DNA of 64,000 nucleotides, taken from NCBI GenBank assembly GCA_016859345.1, contig CM029114.1, positions 12,050,501 through 12,114,500 of the forward strand, written 5' to 3'. Below the pieces are notes generated by a model. It was not told the origin of the DNA. It saw only the letters and a list, made by a program, of their open reading frames with translations, and did no database searches. Both the position numbers and the translations under genes were made by a program. The first letter of the stretch is position 1; the number at the start of each line of letters is the position of its first letter. This stretch comes from Istiophorus platypterus. Lineage: Eukaryota > Chordata > Actinopteri > Istiophoriformes > Istiophoridae. This document shows, piece by piece, positions 33,740-46,438 of the stretch.

Positions 33740-34995
33740 TGAACAAATGGATTAAACCTGGACTGTTTTGCTTTTTAAAATCATGTGCACCCTTTGTTTG
33801 TTTTCATCATTTATCTTTCAAACCTGCTTTAACGAATTATTTGGTCGGTCGGCTGCAGCAGAAACAGGCTGCGAGCAACGCTAACATCAACTTTTATGTT
33901 AATACGGTGAACATGCCACACATACAGCCGACACTGAGTAACAATAGGATTAATCTGGAGTGCTGTCTCTGGCCAACCGTACGAATGCATGTCCAAATAT
34001 TTACCCTCATTTATCTCTCTCTCGGCCTCCACCCAACCCTTTGGGAAATAGCTGGTTGTTAAACTACTAAATGCCCCATTATACTCTGGCTGTCTGCTGT
34101 TTGGTGCTGTCCAGTTAGGTGAGCCCTACTGGACTCACAGCACTACAGCAGCAGCCTTACTGGAGTCTTTGCTATAAAAACCAAAGGCACATATCAAGAA
34201 AGTTATCATCCTTTAAAATTTAATCATATTTTATGAAGTTGGAGTAGTTCTCATAAATATTGCATGTGTGAACCCCTAAATAGCCTTCCGTGTATGAAAT
34301 TGCAATTTATCTCAAATGCCACAGTGGGTACTTACTGAGTGTTTTTTGCTGCCCAGTAACACCATAATGTAAGGTGCGTGGACACAGTGGTTGTCTAATC
34401 ATCATGCTGAGACGTTTTCCTCACAGTTAATGGATTTCGGCCCGAGTGCAGAACTTAAATTTCCCCGCAGGCTCAGATTAGAGAGCTGTCACCAATCTAC
34501 TGCTCTACTACGGCCTTTAAATCAGATTAAATTTAACAAAAGGTGCATGAGTGTGAGTCAAAATGAACAGTCCAAAAACATGTTGGGAAGGAAAGCTGAA
34601 ATGGAACAACTGTAAAATCATCATAATGTTCACCATCAAATCATCACCCACTAGAATACAATGAATTACCTATTATAAAGATATACAAGGTATACAAGAT
34701 GTCGAGATATGATATTTTAGAATCATCTTCTACAGCTATTATGTTAAATATTCTTTCCCAAGGAAAAAAAAGGGACTACTTTTCATTTACAACCCTGCTG
34801 ACCTCTCTGAGTGTAGAATATGTTGCACAGGGCCATCTGATAGAGCACATCATTGAGGGATCAAATGTGATTAATGTGCGTTTCAAGCCAAAAATGAATT
34901 ACGAGATGTCTCATGGGAAGCTGCCAATTTTGTAATCATAAAAAATGAGAAAAGTATTGGCTCATCACTAATACCCGTCAAAGGTTAGCTCATTC
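33740..34995. other. intergenic, one orphan TATA-like element
   Basis: TATAAAA at 34173-34179 stands alone, with no signal-peptide exon found downstream. No other feature was recognised. Confidence 0.45.
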
Positions 34996-35010
34996 TTTGT
35001 TTTCTGAGCA

Positions 35011-35093
35011 AATAAATAGGAGCAGATCTCCCTCTGCAAATCACACTCGTCCTTAGAAATCCTTCAGTAGTTGTGTGCTGCCAGAGAGGACAG
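35011..35093 (+). promoter_or_regulatory. promoter region and untranslated exon 1 of the poly-Asp SCPP
   Basis: An AAATAAATAGG element near 35011 precedes a likely untranslated exon ending GAGGACAG at 35093, followed by a GTAATG donor. Confidence 0.5.
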
Positions 35094-35182
35094 GTAATGT
35101 CAACAACTAATATCGTATGGTGTTTCTTAAGTGAAAAATAAAGTAATGATCTGTTTCACTCTCTTTGACAGCTTGATTCAAG

Positions 35183-37369
35183 ATGAAATTCATCATCCTT
35201 GCTGCCTGCATCATTGGGATGTCCATCTGTGCCCCTGTAAGGAAAACACCATCTATTTCATATTTCCATATTTATTTATCTTATTTCTCTAAAATCCCCC
35301 ATATTACTATGTGTTTCAGCACTACATCCCACCACAATGTTCAGTGCTGTAAATAGATTCCAAAACAATCTAATCTCGTGGTGGCTCTTATGGGGCTTTT
35401 CATATATTGTCACATAATCTTAATCAGCAAATGGGGTTTTCTCAATTGTCATGGACTTATAGATGTTCAAATTTTATTTTTTTCTAAGCATTCTAAGGAT
35501 TTTTTTGGCCACGTTTTTTACTCAATATATACTCAACTTTAAAAAATAAGATTGTCGGATTAATTTTTTCACCGAACTTCAGACCACTGAAGCTGCAGTA
35601 TTTTCTCTTCTAATTCCTCTTCACAGCTGCAGATGTTCATGGCGTTACACATCCATCACGCTCCAGCACAGGTGCAGTAATTTGCAGCTCTCATCCACTG
35701 GTTTATATCATGACAGACACACAGAAGAAACCACAAAAAGATACGTTTTCCATTATTACAAAATAGGCCCTACTCACAGGTCAACTATTAACTTTGTTAC
35801 TCAATATTTAATGTAATGTCTGTAATGTCTGCAGCTGAGTCTGTTAATGGCTCTTTTGCTTGAGGGTTGCAGATTTTTCTTGTAACCTACATTCATGTAA
35901 ACACAAATAAGATTAATATGATCTTCACAGGCAGCCCAGAATATGCCTGCTGGAGCTCCAGCTAGAACTCTGGATTTTATTTATTTATACATTTATATAT
36001 GGTCAAGTCATACTTTAAAACTTGAACAAACTGCTTTTCAGAAAATACAATTAAATAATTAAAAGTAGATACTGCTGTATATAAAACACATTAGAATGCA
36101 CAACTCCTGCAGCAAACTTTTATAAAATGAGCCTTTTTCCTTATTGCAGTGTTACCTTTTATATCATTAACTTAATGTGCATGTGCAAAAGGTCCGGCAG
36201 TCCTCAATTATTTGCATAGGTATGGTAAATGTAATGTTGGTAATGTTAATAGCTGCAACAGACCAAACAACATCCAAAAAATTTTACAACAGTAATAAAG
36301 GTGACCTAAATGCAATGGTCAAACGGTCGGTCTGTAACCATGATTTAATCTTGACTATTTTCATTTCCAGCTGCTCCCAGTTGATGACCAGATACAGCCT
36401 ACTGCAGGATCTGTGAGTGTCGGAGTACAGATTGAAATTTATTTAAAAATATGGAGTGTGCATATGGTAGTTTGCAAATGCTTAATTCAAAGAATTTAAG
36501 ATGCAATGAAAACCTACACTACCATCCGAATAACAGGTATCAATAGTCAATCAATAGTCTATCCAGTCCAGCAAAGTTTTAGAGAAAGTTTTAGAGACCG
36601 CATGTAAGCCACAGAGCAAAGCTTATATTTTTTAACCACATGTGTGTGTCCACATGTTATTCACTAGAAGGTCCAGGGTTTCATCAAGCAGGATATCCTT
36701 GATCCAAGTGGGAAGAATGAGGAGATTGTAAGTTTCTGCACATTTTATTTTCTGTTACAGAATTCGAGAGAGTTTTGTTGAACAAATGATCTCTTCTCTT
36801 TCCCATCTCTTTCTCCAGTTAACCCCCCTTGGCTTTGACCAGACTGGTTCTGCTTCTGCCCCTGTTGCTCCTGCTGATCCCGTTGCATCTGCAGCTCCAG
36901 CTGCTCCTGCTGACCCTGCTGCTCCTGTTGACCCTGCTGCTCCTGTTGACCCTGCTGCTCCTGCTGACCCTACTGCACCTGCCACACCCTTTAAACTTAT
37001 CATTGATGCTGGTGCTCCTGTAAGAACGATAAAGGATTTGCATTTTGAGTCTGTTGAACTGTGTTGAACTTTGTTGAACTTTGTTGAGCCAGTAAGACTC
37101 GACTTGATTGGTTTGAAATTACAGTAATAGCCACGAATGGCTGCGAAAGGAAGGAACCTGAAATTGAACTGAGGGCAACAAGTTCATTGTAATTAATGAG
37201 TGATGCATCATAGAGAAAGTCTTCCAACTATTTTCTGCTGAGGTGTTGAGAAAACTCAACTCATCAGTCGATATGCGAGAGACTGTCCTCACCCCGATTG
37301 GCTAATCAGACACCTCTGTCATTTCAGGCTGCCAAGGGTGATGATGATGATGATGATGATGATGACTAA
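35183..37369 (+). CDS. Ala/Pro-rich SCPP ending in nine Asp
   Basis: The exons are 35183-35236, 35627-35671, 36371-36412, 36671-36727, 36819-37019 and 37328-37369 (stop), all phase 0, giving about 146 residues. The signal peptide MKFIILAACIIGMSICAP is followed by LQMFMALHIHHAPAQ, LLPVDDQIQPTAGS and VQGFIKQDILDPSGKNEEI. The next exon is long, with repeats of the type APADPAAPVDP, and the end is AAKG plus nine Asp. Poly-Asp binds calcium and apatite, so mineral binding is inferred. No clear S-x-E site is seen. An extra exon-like piece at 35936-35977 (AAQNMPAGAPARTL) has an acceptor but no clear donor. After the stop, the same exon and two more pieces remain open in phase 0. Confidence 0.72.
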
Positions 37370-37963
37370 AAAAATCAGAGTCGGCAGGATGTGCCCGTTG
37401 TGCACACACAGGTAGACATACACACAAAACAACCATTCACATAATAACAAGGCACATAGAGTGTACTTCATCACTATGTAATTCAGACCTGTAGGTTTTG
37501 GCTAAAATAATTTCTGAAAATAATTTCTGAAAAAATATTATATATTGTTTCCTGTGTGACTGGGCATCTTTGATAACATGAAAGTTTTGTCTTCACATGA
37601 ATAGTTAATATGTATTTGCTTCTCTTCCCACTTTACATGACCAATGCTTTAGGACCTGCAGCTTACCCTGGTGAAAGATGACCAGCCAACACTGCTGAAT
37701 CTGAAAGTATGAAAAATATTGTGTCATGCCTTTGAAATGAAAAAGCTATTTTGAAAAAAGATGGTGCTATGCTTTCCAATGGAAAAAAAAAAAAAACTGC
37801 TGAAAAAGTGCTTTTTCTTGTAATTTAAAAACTATCTACTGCAATGAAATATGAGTCTGTTCTTCATCCCAGTTCCTTCCAGTTCAGTCCGTCTTCACCA
37901 GAATACGCATGCGACATGTTTCCTCATTCAAATTTGCAGTGTTTATGTTTCATAATAAATAAA
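37370..37963 (+). other. 3' UTR with open, phase-0 exon-like pieces
   Basis: After the TAA at 37367-37369 the same frame stays open to a CAG/GTAGAC donor at 37411 (NQSRQDVPVVHTQ). It is followed by a piece with acceptor TTTAG and donor GTATGA at 37653-37706 (DLQLTLVKDDQPTLLNLK). A third piece from about 37873 stays open to a TAA just after the AATAAA at 37954-37959. The spliced 3' UTR therefore looks like former coding exons. Confidence 0.5.
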
Positions 37964-38304
37964 AGGGAACTTATTCATTCTCCCCTGGCTCTTTAGTATG
38001 AATATCTATTGCACATATAATGTAAGATCCTCTAACAATAACATGCTTAATCCACTTTCAAATTCTCATGTAGCCTATTCCAATATCATCAGAAAATGAC
38101 ACTGGAATATGTTTAGCATTTATTATCAAGGCTATAATATATTTATGCAATGTATTTCTCTGTAAATCAGCTTTTTGACTCACGCTCCACAAGCTGAATA
38201 GTTAATCTAACCAAACACACCTCTAAAAACATTTGAAGTTCATTCTAACTAAGGCATGAAGGAAGTTTTCCTCTTCTTTCAGATTAAATGTTTTTCAGAG
38301 AGAA

Positions 38305-38306
38305 AC

Positions 38307-38386
<80 letters not shown>
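38305..38386. repeat. (CA)n followed by (TA)n microsatellite
   Basis: About 27 CA dinucleotides run directly into about 13 TA dinucleotides. Confidence 0.97.
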
Positions 38387-38389
<3 letters not shown>

Positions 38390-38807
38390 TCTCTCTTCTC
38401 TGTACACTTTCAGTTCTGTTATTTTCAGTTGCCCGGATAGACTTGCCTGTGTAAAGATGTTCTGCTCTGCTCCTATTTTAGAAAGACAATTACACAAACA
38501 AACATTATTACACTGAATATTATATTTATGTTGGAAATAGACACAATATTGCTATTTCAGATATTTATGCCATGGTACTACAGCAGTACAGATGCAATAA
38601 TACTGCTGTGATGGCAGAATCAGGAGCAAGCAGAGTGAGGGTGTGCTGTACTCTAGACAGTATAATCAAACAGAGTCTGCTATTACACAGAAAGTGGATC
38701 TGACCACTGGTCATTTACTAAAGCTGAAGACTAGACACACGGACTGTACCTACTCATTGGGTTTCATCATCATTGAATGGGGCTGGCTCTCAGGTGAGCT
38801 GCCACCC

Positions 38808-38897
38808 TATATAAAGCCAACGTAACTTCTTGGAAGATACGACTCACATCATCTCCAACATTCATCGGTCTCCACAGTAGTGTTTCTTTTGCGGAAG
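38808..38897 (+). promoter_or_regulatory. TATA box and untranslated exon 1 of the scpp5-like gene
   Basis: A strong TATATAAA lies at 38808-38815. The untranslated exon ends GCGGAAG at 38897, before a GTGAGT donor. Confidence 0.7.
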
Positions 38898-39023
38898 GTG
38901 AGTTGAACATAAGTTCATGGATGGTCTTCTAATAGGAAGCGACCTTCTAGCGGGACTTTGATTTGGGTTATTGTGATTTGTAATGATGAATTTTTCTTTC
39001 TGTAGGACTTGGACGCTGCAAAA

Positions 39024-40734
39024 ATGAGACTGGCTATCCTCTGCCTCTGTCTGGCTAGCACAGCCTCAGCTGCACCAGTAAGTCTAAAAAAAAAGAAGAA
39101 TAAAACACAGGTTGCAAAGGTTGCTCTCATGCAGCGGGAACTTTATTCTCCCAGTTCTGTTTGATTTGATTTGAAAACTATTTCGATTTTTATATATAAC
39201 TGTTTCTGTCTTTATTTTCAGTCGCCCTTTCATTACGTGACTCATTACACAGGATCCAGACAACAAGCACCACCCTCACAGGTAATCATGTACATACAAT
39301 GTGCTTCAGTGTCAAAGGTTGTTGTTTTAACTATGCAAAAATGAATAATATACAGTGCTGTTGAGAAAGGGCCCCTTAGCTCATTCTTTGTTTCAGAGAT
39401 GAGACAACTGTCCTCTGACCATTTTGATGATTTCACATCCATTCAGGTGAACAATCCCTTCGCAGCTTTGCAGCCTCTTCCACAAACTGGAATCCCTGGC
39501 GCTTACAGTGTGGAACTAGTATGTAACACTCTTTCCTACTTCATATGCAGGCTTTATATTCACTTATATTTAGTTAGTTTTTATGAAACATTGCTCTTGG
39601 TTTGATCCAAATTATGCTTATAGTATGTTTATTTATACTTTTATGTCGATTTTTTTGAAGATCTATCCCCACAGATTCCCCGGTGGTGTAGGTGGATCTA
39701 ATGCTGGCCAGGTAAGTAAACCCACATCTTTCAGAGTCATATTCTCTTTCTAAAAATGTGGTAAAACATCACCAAACTCTTCACTACTTTTCTTTTTCTT
39801 TTCTCCTTTACTGCAGTCCTATCATGGTTTCATCAAATACTCCATTCCTCAGCCACCCGGCAGACAAAGCGTGGAAGTCGTAAGTGCTGTTTTTTTACAT
39901 TACAGACAGTATTGGGACTGAAAACACTTAATTTAGTGCTCGTGGGAGCAGTGAACAACTTGTAAAACAGTTTATTGATATTTTTGTCTGCTTGTGTTCT
40001 TACATTTGCAGTACTACCCCTATGACTTCTCTCAGCAAAGGGTAAACATTTTAAGCTTTCAGATATTACATAATATATAATGGATCATTTTACATGGTGC
40101 AGTACTATATGAGTGTATTTACTTTGGTTTCAGATAATCACAAACATCCCACCTATGACAAACTCACCTCAGGTGAAAAATATGAGACTATTCTAAATTA
40201 TGGCTTTTACTGCTTTTTGTTTCTTTGTGAATACATATTTTATTCATCGCCTTGATTATTATTTTTTTACAGGCTCTCCCATTTGAATATCCTCCTCAAA
40301 ATATTCCCCAGCAAACCCTGAATGTGAGAAAATTAAAAAAACAAAAAAACATTATCTCAATGTTTTTTTGAAGATATTCACAGGATTATTGGGATCTTTG
40401 GATCTTTCTTCACTTTCCTACACAAAGTTTGTGGTTTTCATTCCCTTTTTTCAGACTCCAGCTTTTGATGCCAATCCTCTCCCGTCCCAGGATCCAATGC
40501 AACCTGTGCAGAAGGCCCAGCCAACGCAGATAAACCAGGTAATTATAAATCTTTAATTCACTTTAACATTTATCATAGTTTAATAGGAGTTGTGCTGAAA
40601 ATCAATGCACATATTGAAAATGACACATGACACATGAATGTATAGCAAATGTCATTTGTAGGGAGACAGTGTAAAATGAAGAATATTTGCTTTAACTAGC
40701 TTATTCGTCTTTGCAGATGCCAGCAAATGTGTGA
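39024..40734 (+). CDS. P/Q- and Tyr-rich SCPP, candidate scpp5
   Basis: Ten coding exons are all in phase 0: 39024-39077, 39222-39281, 39447-39518, 39661-39711, 39817-39879, 40012-40041, 40134-40172, 40273-40323, 40455-40538 and 40717-40734. They give 173 residues. The signal peptide MRLAILCLCLASTASAAP is followed by SPFHYVTHYTGSRQQ, GAYSVEL, SYHGFIKYSIPQPPGRQSV, YYPYDFSQQ, NIPPMTNSPQ and a Pro/Gln-rich end. SVE occurs twice as a phosphorylation site. The Tyr/Pro/Gln exons recall amelogenin- and ameloblastin-type enamel matrix proteins. In teleosts, a multi-exon P/Q-rich gene of this kind, expressed in tooth-forming cells, is named scpp5. I think that is the best match but cannot confirm it. 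The gene looks intact. Confidence 0.75.
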
Positions 40735-41196
40735 AGTGGATGAGAGGCATGAACAGGAGACAAGACTATTCCTTCCTCCTAACATTCAGACACCTGCAGT
40801 GGAACCAATGACCTTAAATGATTAGGACTGAATATCTTCTTACAAAAGTTAAGATAAAATGCTAACACGATCATAAAATAACCACTTCTTATTAAGGATA
40901 CTGTTTGCAATAGTAAACTACATTACAACGGGGCCATCTGCATAGAATGAAATATATTTTTGAGGAATTATCTGCTTCACTTTATAGTCTTCATAGATTA
41001 ACAATTACCTGTTGTAGACCTGCAAAACCCATCAGCAGCCATCTTCTGTCAACTAACGAATAAAGAATTAGTTTTCAGTAGTATTGAGGAAATGCAGCAC
41101 TCTGTAATGCTGCTTTTTCACAGTTTCTAAGACTTATGCTGCCTATCTTTATTATTAACCTTGACTTTTCTTTTAAATGTCATTTTATTCTCAAGA

Positions 41197-41202
41197 AATA
41201 AA
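41197..41202 (+). terminator. poly(A) signal of the scpp5-like gene
   Basis: AATAAA lies about 460 bases after the stop codon (CAAGAAATAAAGTC). Confidence 0.65.
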
Positions 41203-41222
41203 GTCTACTTTTTCAAGCAATT

Positions 41223-44200
41223 TCTTTTGTTATTGTGTTTATTTATAGAGCTTTAGAAATTGAATATCATTTGCCTATGGAAGCCTGTCATGAAAACATT
41301 CTGTTGATTCTAAAGTCAACTGCAATCCATTGGATTTAGAGGACTAGGACTGGAGGGAAAAATTGCTAAATTTGTCCAGCACAGGCCAAAGTATACTTAG
41401 TTTTGTCACCTACTAAGCTCCCTGCTTTTTAAAATGCGTTCATGTTTATACTCCCTGCCTCCAGTGCAAGTCTTCTGTAAAATTTTCTCAAACCTAACTC
41501 ATGATAACCCAGATTTCATCATCTGCTGTTTTTCACAGGCTTGCAGTAGTAACAGTACTAACTCAGTACTATCTAACAGTCTGCTGTTTCTGTTTTTAAA
41601 ATAGAAAAACAAAACAAAACAAAAAACAGCTAGCTAGAGATAAATTATCCATCATGGTGATATCTCAACAAGTCCTCTGACTATAACAACCATACAGGTC
41701 ATTTGTCCCTATCCCCTAATACAGCCCATAGGAGCATTTCCTGAAATGGCGCCCCGGCAGTCGCAGGTGTACAGGACCCTTGTCATCATGGTTACAATTC
41801 CATGATTCCTCCTTCACTCCAGTAACAATTCCTACATCTGCTAGAGGTTACCTAACAATAAAACTTAACTATCGGTCATAATTTGCTGCTTGCACAGCTG
41901 AAACATAGGCTTGTTTTTCACATGAACTCGAGATCAGGTCTCTGTGGGGATCAGACCATCTATTGCGGGACCGATTTTTCTTTTATTCTCTGACTGCATG
42001 TTTGGGATCCTTGTGTTGCAGAATGTAATCAAGAGTGATCAGACGCCTCCCTGACGGTGTTGGATGATGGATAATTATCCAAATATCTAAAGGGCTGTAC
42101 CTGTACTGCATGTTATCAGAACTTCAAACCCATATCAATAAACATATTCATGAAAAGAATAATATGAATTTCACTCTTTACATTAAAAGGGGCTCTGTTT
42201 AGAAGGTGTTATCATGTAGCACAGCAGGGAACTTGGGAGAGACGGCCCAGTGGCAGGAGAGATTGGGAGAGACCGTCCTACGGGAAAGTGAATTCAGTAA
42301 CAATCTCAGCAACAGGGATAGGTTAGACATCAGCTGAGATGGCCAATTCAGGGTCCACCTCAAAGGAGACTGAGGCCGGAATTAACAGGGAAGAGACAGG
42401 AATAATAAGAGTAGGGATGATAGGTCTGGGGGAGTGAACAAGAGAAGAAACATGACAGCAACAATTCCAGAGCAACCAAGGCTGAGGCTGTAACTATTCC
42501 CCCTGTGGTATGCTAATGCTGGGCAAAATTTAGATTGGCTTTAGGGTCAGAAGTCTGGTTTATGGGTTTTATTCAGATTGTGTAAATCGGAGAAATTGCT
42601 GAAGCAGGAAGTGAAGTATCCTGCATTTGCATACAACTACTTTGCTGTCTCTCTGCCCAGCCCACTATGGAACATTCACTGTATGCACATATTTTAAATC
42701 ACAGTCTTTTTATTTGATTGAGAATTTTATTGTTTATTTGGTTTTCATTATTTTATTTTCCACTTATTTAGGATATTAGGATATATTTACGGTAAATCTT
42801 AATCGTGTCTCTGCTAATTTAGTATGTGCATGTGTGTGATTAACGGTGTTGAGACTAATCAGATATAGCTGATAGACTATTTATAATGCATGGTTTGGCT
42901 TGCAATACAATTATACAACAGTTTATTGTGATGGAGAGATTTTATTGCAAAAGGGAGAAAGAGGAATTTCATATGGTCATGCTTACAGATTTTGAAGTCC
43001 TTTGAGGCAGAGGGGGTTCGAAACGCGTGAATATCCCTTTCGAGGTCAGCGGTCAAAATCAAAAAATAACCTAATTGGCTATATTTGTCTTTTGAGGAAA
43101 CCAAATGCACAACAATAAATCAACTAAAATCATTCACAGTAAAAATGTGTTCATGAAAAAATGTATTCACATGGAAACTAGAAACAACTGAGGGTGGAAG
43201 GCAATGGAAGGAGAGTGTCATGTGTCATGGAAATTATATCAACACTCTGGACACACAGCACAATAAAGCTCGGACACTAATGAATTTGAAGGTTAAAGTG
43301 AATATTATTATTGATCATTAGTAATAGGAGACAGTAACAAATTCGACAATCACCCCTGTGTCATCTAACAGAGATCAATCTATCCTTCTTATAGTTATCT
43401 AAGAGCAACGAAATCTGTTCTGGTTTGTCAGCCAGGCATAACACGCCCGTATAGATAACCATAAATATGTGGATAAGATGAAGGACACCTTACATAACTT
43501 CAGCTGTCATTTAACATTGTGGAAAATCTGCGGTCTTTTTTCCTCACATTAGACACAGAGACCCTCTGTCTGAGTCAAGTCTGGATTGAATCCCTCTGAT
43601 AAATGATAAATAGCAAGACTGATACCTGCCTTACACTTTCCCAGGAGCTATAGTACAGAATTAACAGAAAAAAACGTATCAAGTATCAGGTACAGTATCA
43701 GTGTCAATCCACAGGTCTATTCTTTGATGTTAGACTTAAAAATCAGAGCCCAGCATATACAATATACATACAGTATTTATATATTACACACTGCATAGGC
43801 TACAGTATATCGTAGATACAACACCTCTGTGAAGACACCCTCACCTGCTACAGTGTTTGGGCACATTTCCCCACAGTGAAAATTAACTGTCTTAAATACA
43901 ATAAAGGGAAAATGTCTTCCTGATCCTCACACCCCTGGGGACAAAAACCTGTCACAACATGACTTAATGTGTATCTCTTTGGCGCCATCCTCTCACGCTA
44001 TTACTGTTAGAAGTTTTCTTTCCTGGAACTTTAAACCACATGAATTCATAACGTCTGTCATCCACAGCTGAGGACATGTTGACAGCAGGTCTAAAACTTT
44101 AATTTGACTTGTTACAGCCTCAGTATGATTACTTTTGCTCTACATGTTACTTCTATGAAGTTATGAAAGCACCCACAAAAATATGGAAAAAAAAAGGTAG

Positions 44201-46170
44201 TTATAGATAAATTAAACATTGTGTTGGATAATGTGATCTGGTCTATGGGTCACAAATAAATAAATAGGAAACATATAGAAAACTCTTAAAAACTATCATT
44301 AGATTCAGGAAATTATTGAGATTCAAAAATTAGCACTCAACCTACTGCAACATACTTTAGCTTCATATAAGAGTCAGACTTCAGCTGTTGATCCGACAAC
44401 GTCTCTTTAGCAGAGACTGCAGTGAGTAAGATAGTGACTATAATCCGGAGACGGCCAAGCTTGAGTGCACTTACTGCAACCTGGGCACAAATACAAATCC
44501 AGAGTGCAGTGACTGCATAGCCGACTTTAGATTTGCCTGGTCTCTGTTTCGTAGTTACTGCAAATTTTAAAAGCTGTTTTCACAGAAAAAAAAACACATT
44601 TCTGTGGCATCAAAGGTTAAGATTCAGATCTTAAAAATGTTAACCTAATATCCTGTGTAGTGACTGCACTTTTCCTTTGTTGAGTAGCATAACCTAGATA
44701 CAATCATGTGTTTCAACCTCTAAAGATAAAAGTTTCTGCAAACTGATTTTTTCAAGAATCAGGAGTCACCTGACTGACATTTCTGGGTGATTTAGGCCTA
44801 TGTAAGGCCAAAGAGACACTTGATTAAAACATTTAAGCAAATGTGTAAAAAGTGAATGCTCAGTTTCAAAAATGACGGGGCTCAAATTACAGAAAGTTTC
44901 AAAACCAGTAACAAAAAGGCGAATTATAGGTTTAAAGTTCCTATGCAGCAAATCACAGAGGACAAGCAGTCAACTGTGTCCAGATCCACAAAGATGAATT
45001 AAAGAAAAGACAAAAAACATAAGCATTATAATAATGGCCTGAGGTCAAATTCTTCATTTAGGCAAGAGAATCCTTGTTCTTTAACCAGTAAACACATGCT
45101 TGACATCATGTCAAAGCAAGTCAACCTGCTCATGTTTGAATGCATACTCTTTAATTTGGACATTTCACTTTGAGATAAAAATTCTGTGTTGCTATCCAGG
45201 GAGAGAGAAACCAAACTCAAACCAAAAACACATCCATATGTGCTTGAGAATCACTGAAGAGACAAACTGGAATGATATAAATCCAGTGATCCCTGTGTAT
45301 GCTTTTGATATAAATCAGCACAGGGTATGCTTTAGTCACACAAAGTATCCTTAATTTAAGTTGGCAAGAGGTAAGCATTCCTGTTGGTACAGAAAATATT
45401 AAATTCATAACCTCATAAACCTTCTCATGACTCCCTTTTTTAAGGTAGCAAACAAAGAAACAATCTAACTCTGTGCCAAGGTAACAACAGTAAAAGTGTT
45501 GAAAAACTAATGACAACGTTATTATCTCAATTAAACTCTTGAGCTCAGCAGGTTTTATGCAAGAGAGGTCCAGAATTCACTTTTGCAGATTACAGACTGA
45601 GTCCTTTATCATCTGATTTGGAACCAGGGAAAACAAACATAAGAAACCTGCAATGTTCAAAATCGCTGTGATGTGCAACCACACCAGTTCAAACAAACAA
45701 GGATCTGTGAAAACTCTGCCACCATGAAAGAGGTACTTCCCACTGGCAATGTGTGTGTGGGTGTGCACTGGTGTGTATACCACACTCACCTGTAAATATC
45801 AGTGTTTATACAATTGCAAACTGTGTTTGGAAAACTGGTGTTAAATGAGCCAAATGGTCTGGTATTTCAAAACATGACAAAATACTCAAATGCAGTGGTG
45901 GAAGAAGCATTCAACGGTTTTACTAAAGTGTGCACTGGTGCAGCATTTAAAATATTCCATTGCAGGTTGTTGTTATTTAAGTTTAGTGTAGGGCAAGCAA
46001 GAAAAAAGAATACTGTGCGCTAAACCTTCTTGCACAGTGTGTAATTAAGTCTAAGAGGGGCCTTAACCCTAAAGGCCTCTTTTTTTTTTCTTCCAGTTTT
46101 GAAGTGTAAGGAGATTTCTTCAAACACATAGCTCTGCGGGTTTTACTGGATGTGATTGGCTGTCACAGGA
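41223..46170. other. intergenic, no gene seen
   Basis: About 5 kb separate the scpp5-like gene from the acidic SCPP. There are no splice-supported exons and no RNA gene. The only structured element recognised is the inverted member of the dispersed repeat at 41695-41800. Confidence 0.55.
41695..41800. repeat. dispersed repeat, member 3 (inverted)
   Basis: The reverse complement reads ATTGTAACCATGATGACAAG, then TATGGGCTGTATTAGGG and ATAGGGACAAATGACC, matching 16499-16580. It has the opposite orientation to member 1. Confidence 0.5.
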
Positions 46171-46180
46171 TGTTCATGTG

Positions 46181-46272
46181 TATAAAGGGCATCCATGTTA
46201 GAGATGAAGTAGATTACTTTTCATCCCAGAGGAGACACATTCAAGCGATCTCTGCTCCAGGATAAAAAAAAG
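46181..46272 (+). promoter_or_regulatory. TATA box and untranslated exon 1 of the acidic SCPP
   Basis: TATAAAG lies at 46181-46187. The untranslated exon ends near 46272, before a GTGATG donor. Confidence 0.65.
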
Positions 46273-46438
46273 GTGATGGATTTTCATATGCGAGGAATTT
46301 TACAATGTGATAGAAACATTGACTTTCATATCCTTCTTGATATTTTTAATTTTAAATTTCCTTATTCTGCCTTGCAAAAAGAAATTATGAAAGTATTTTT
46401 ATATGTCAAATTATATGTACTCTTTTTTAGGAAGAGTC

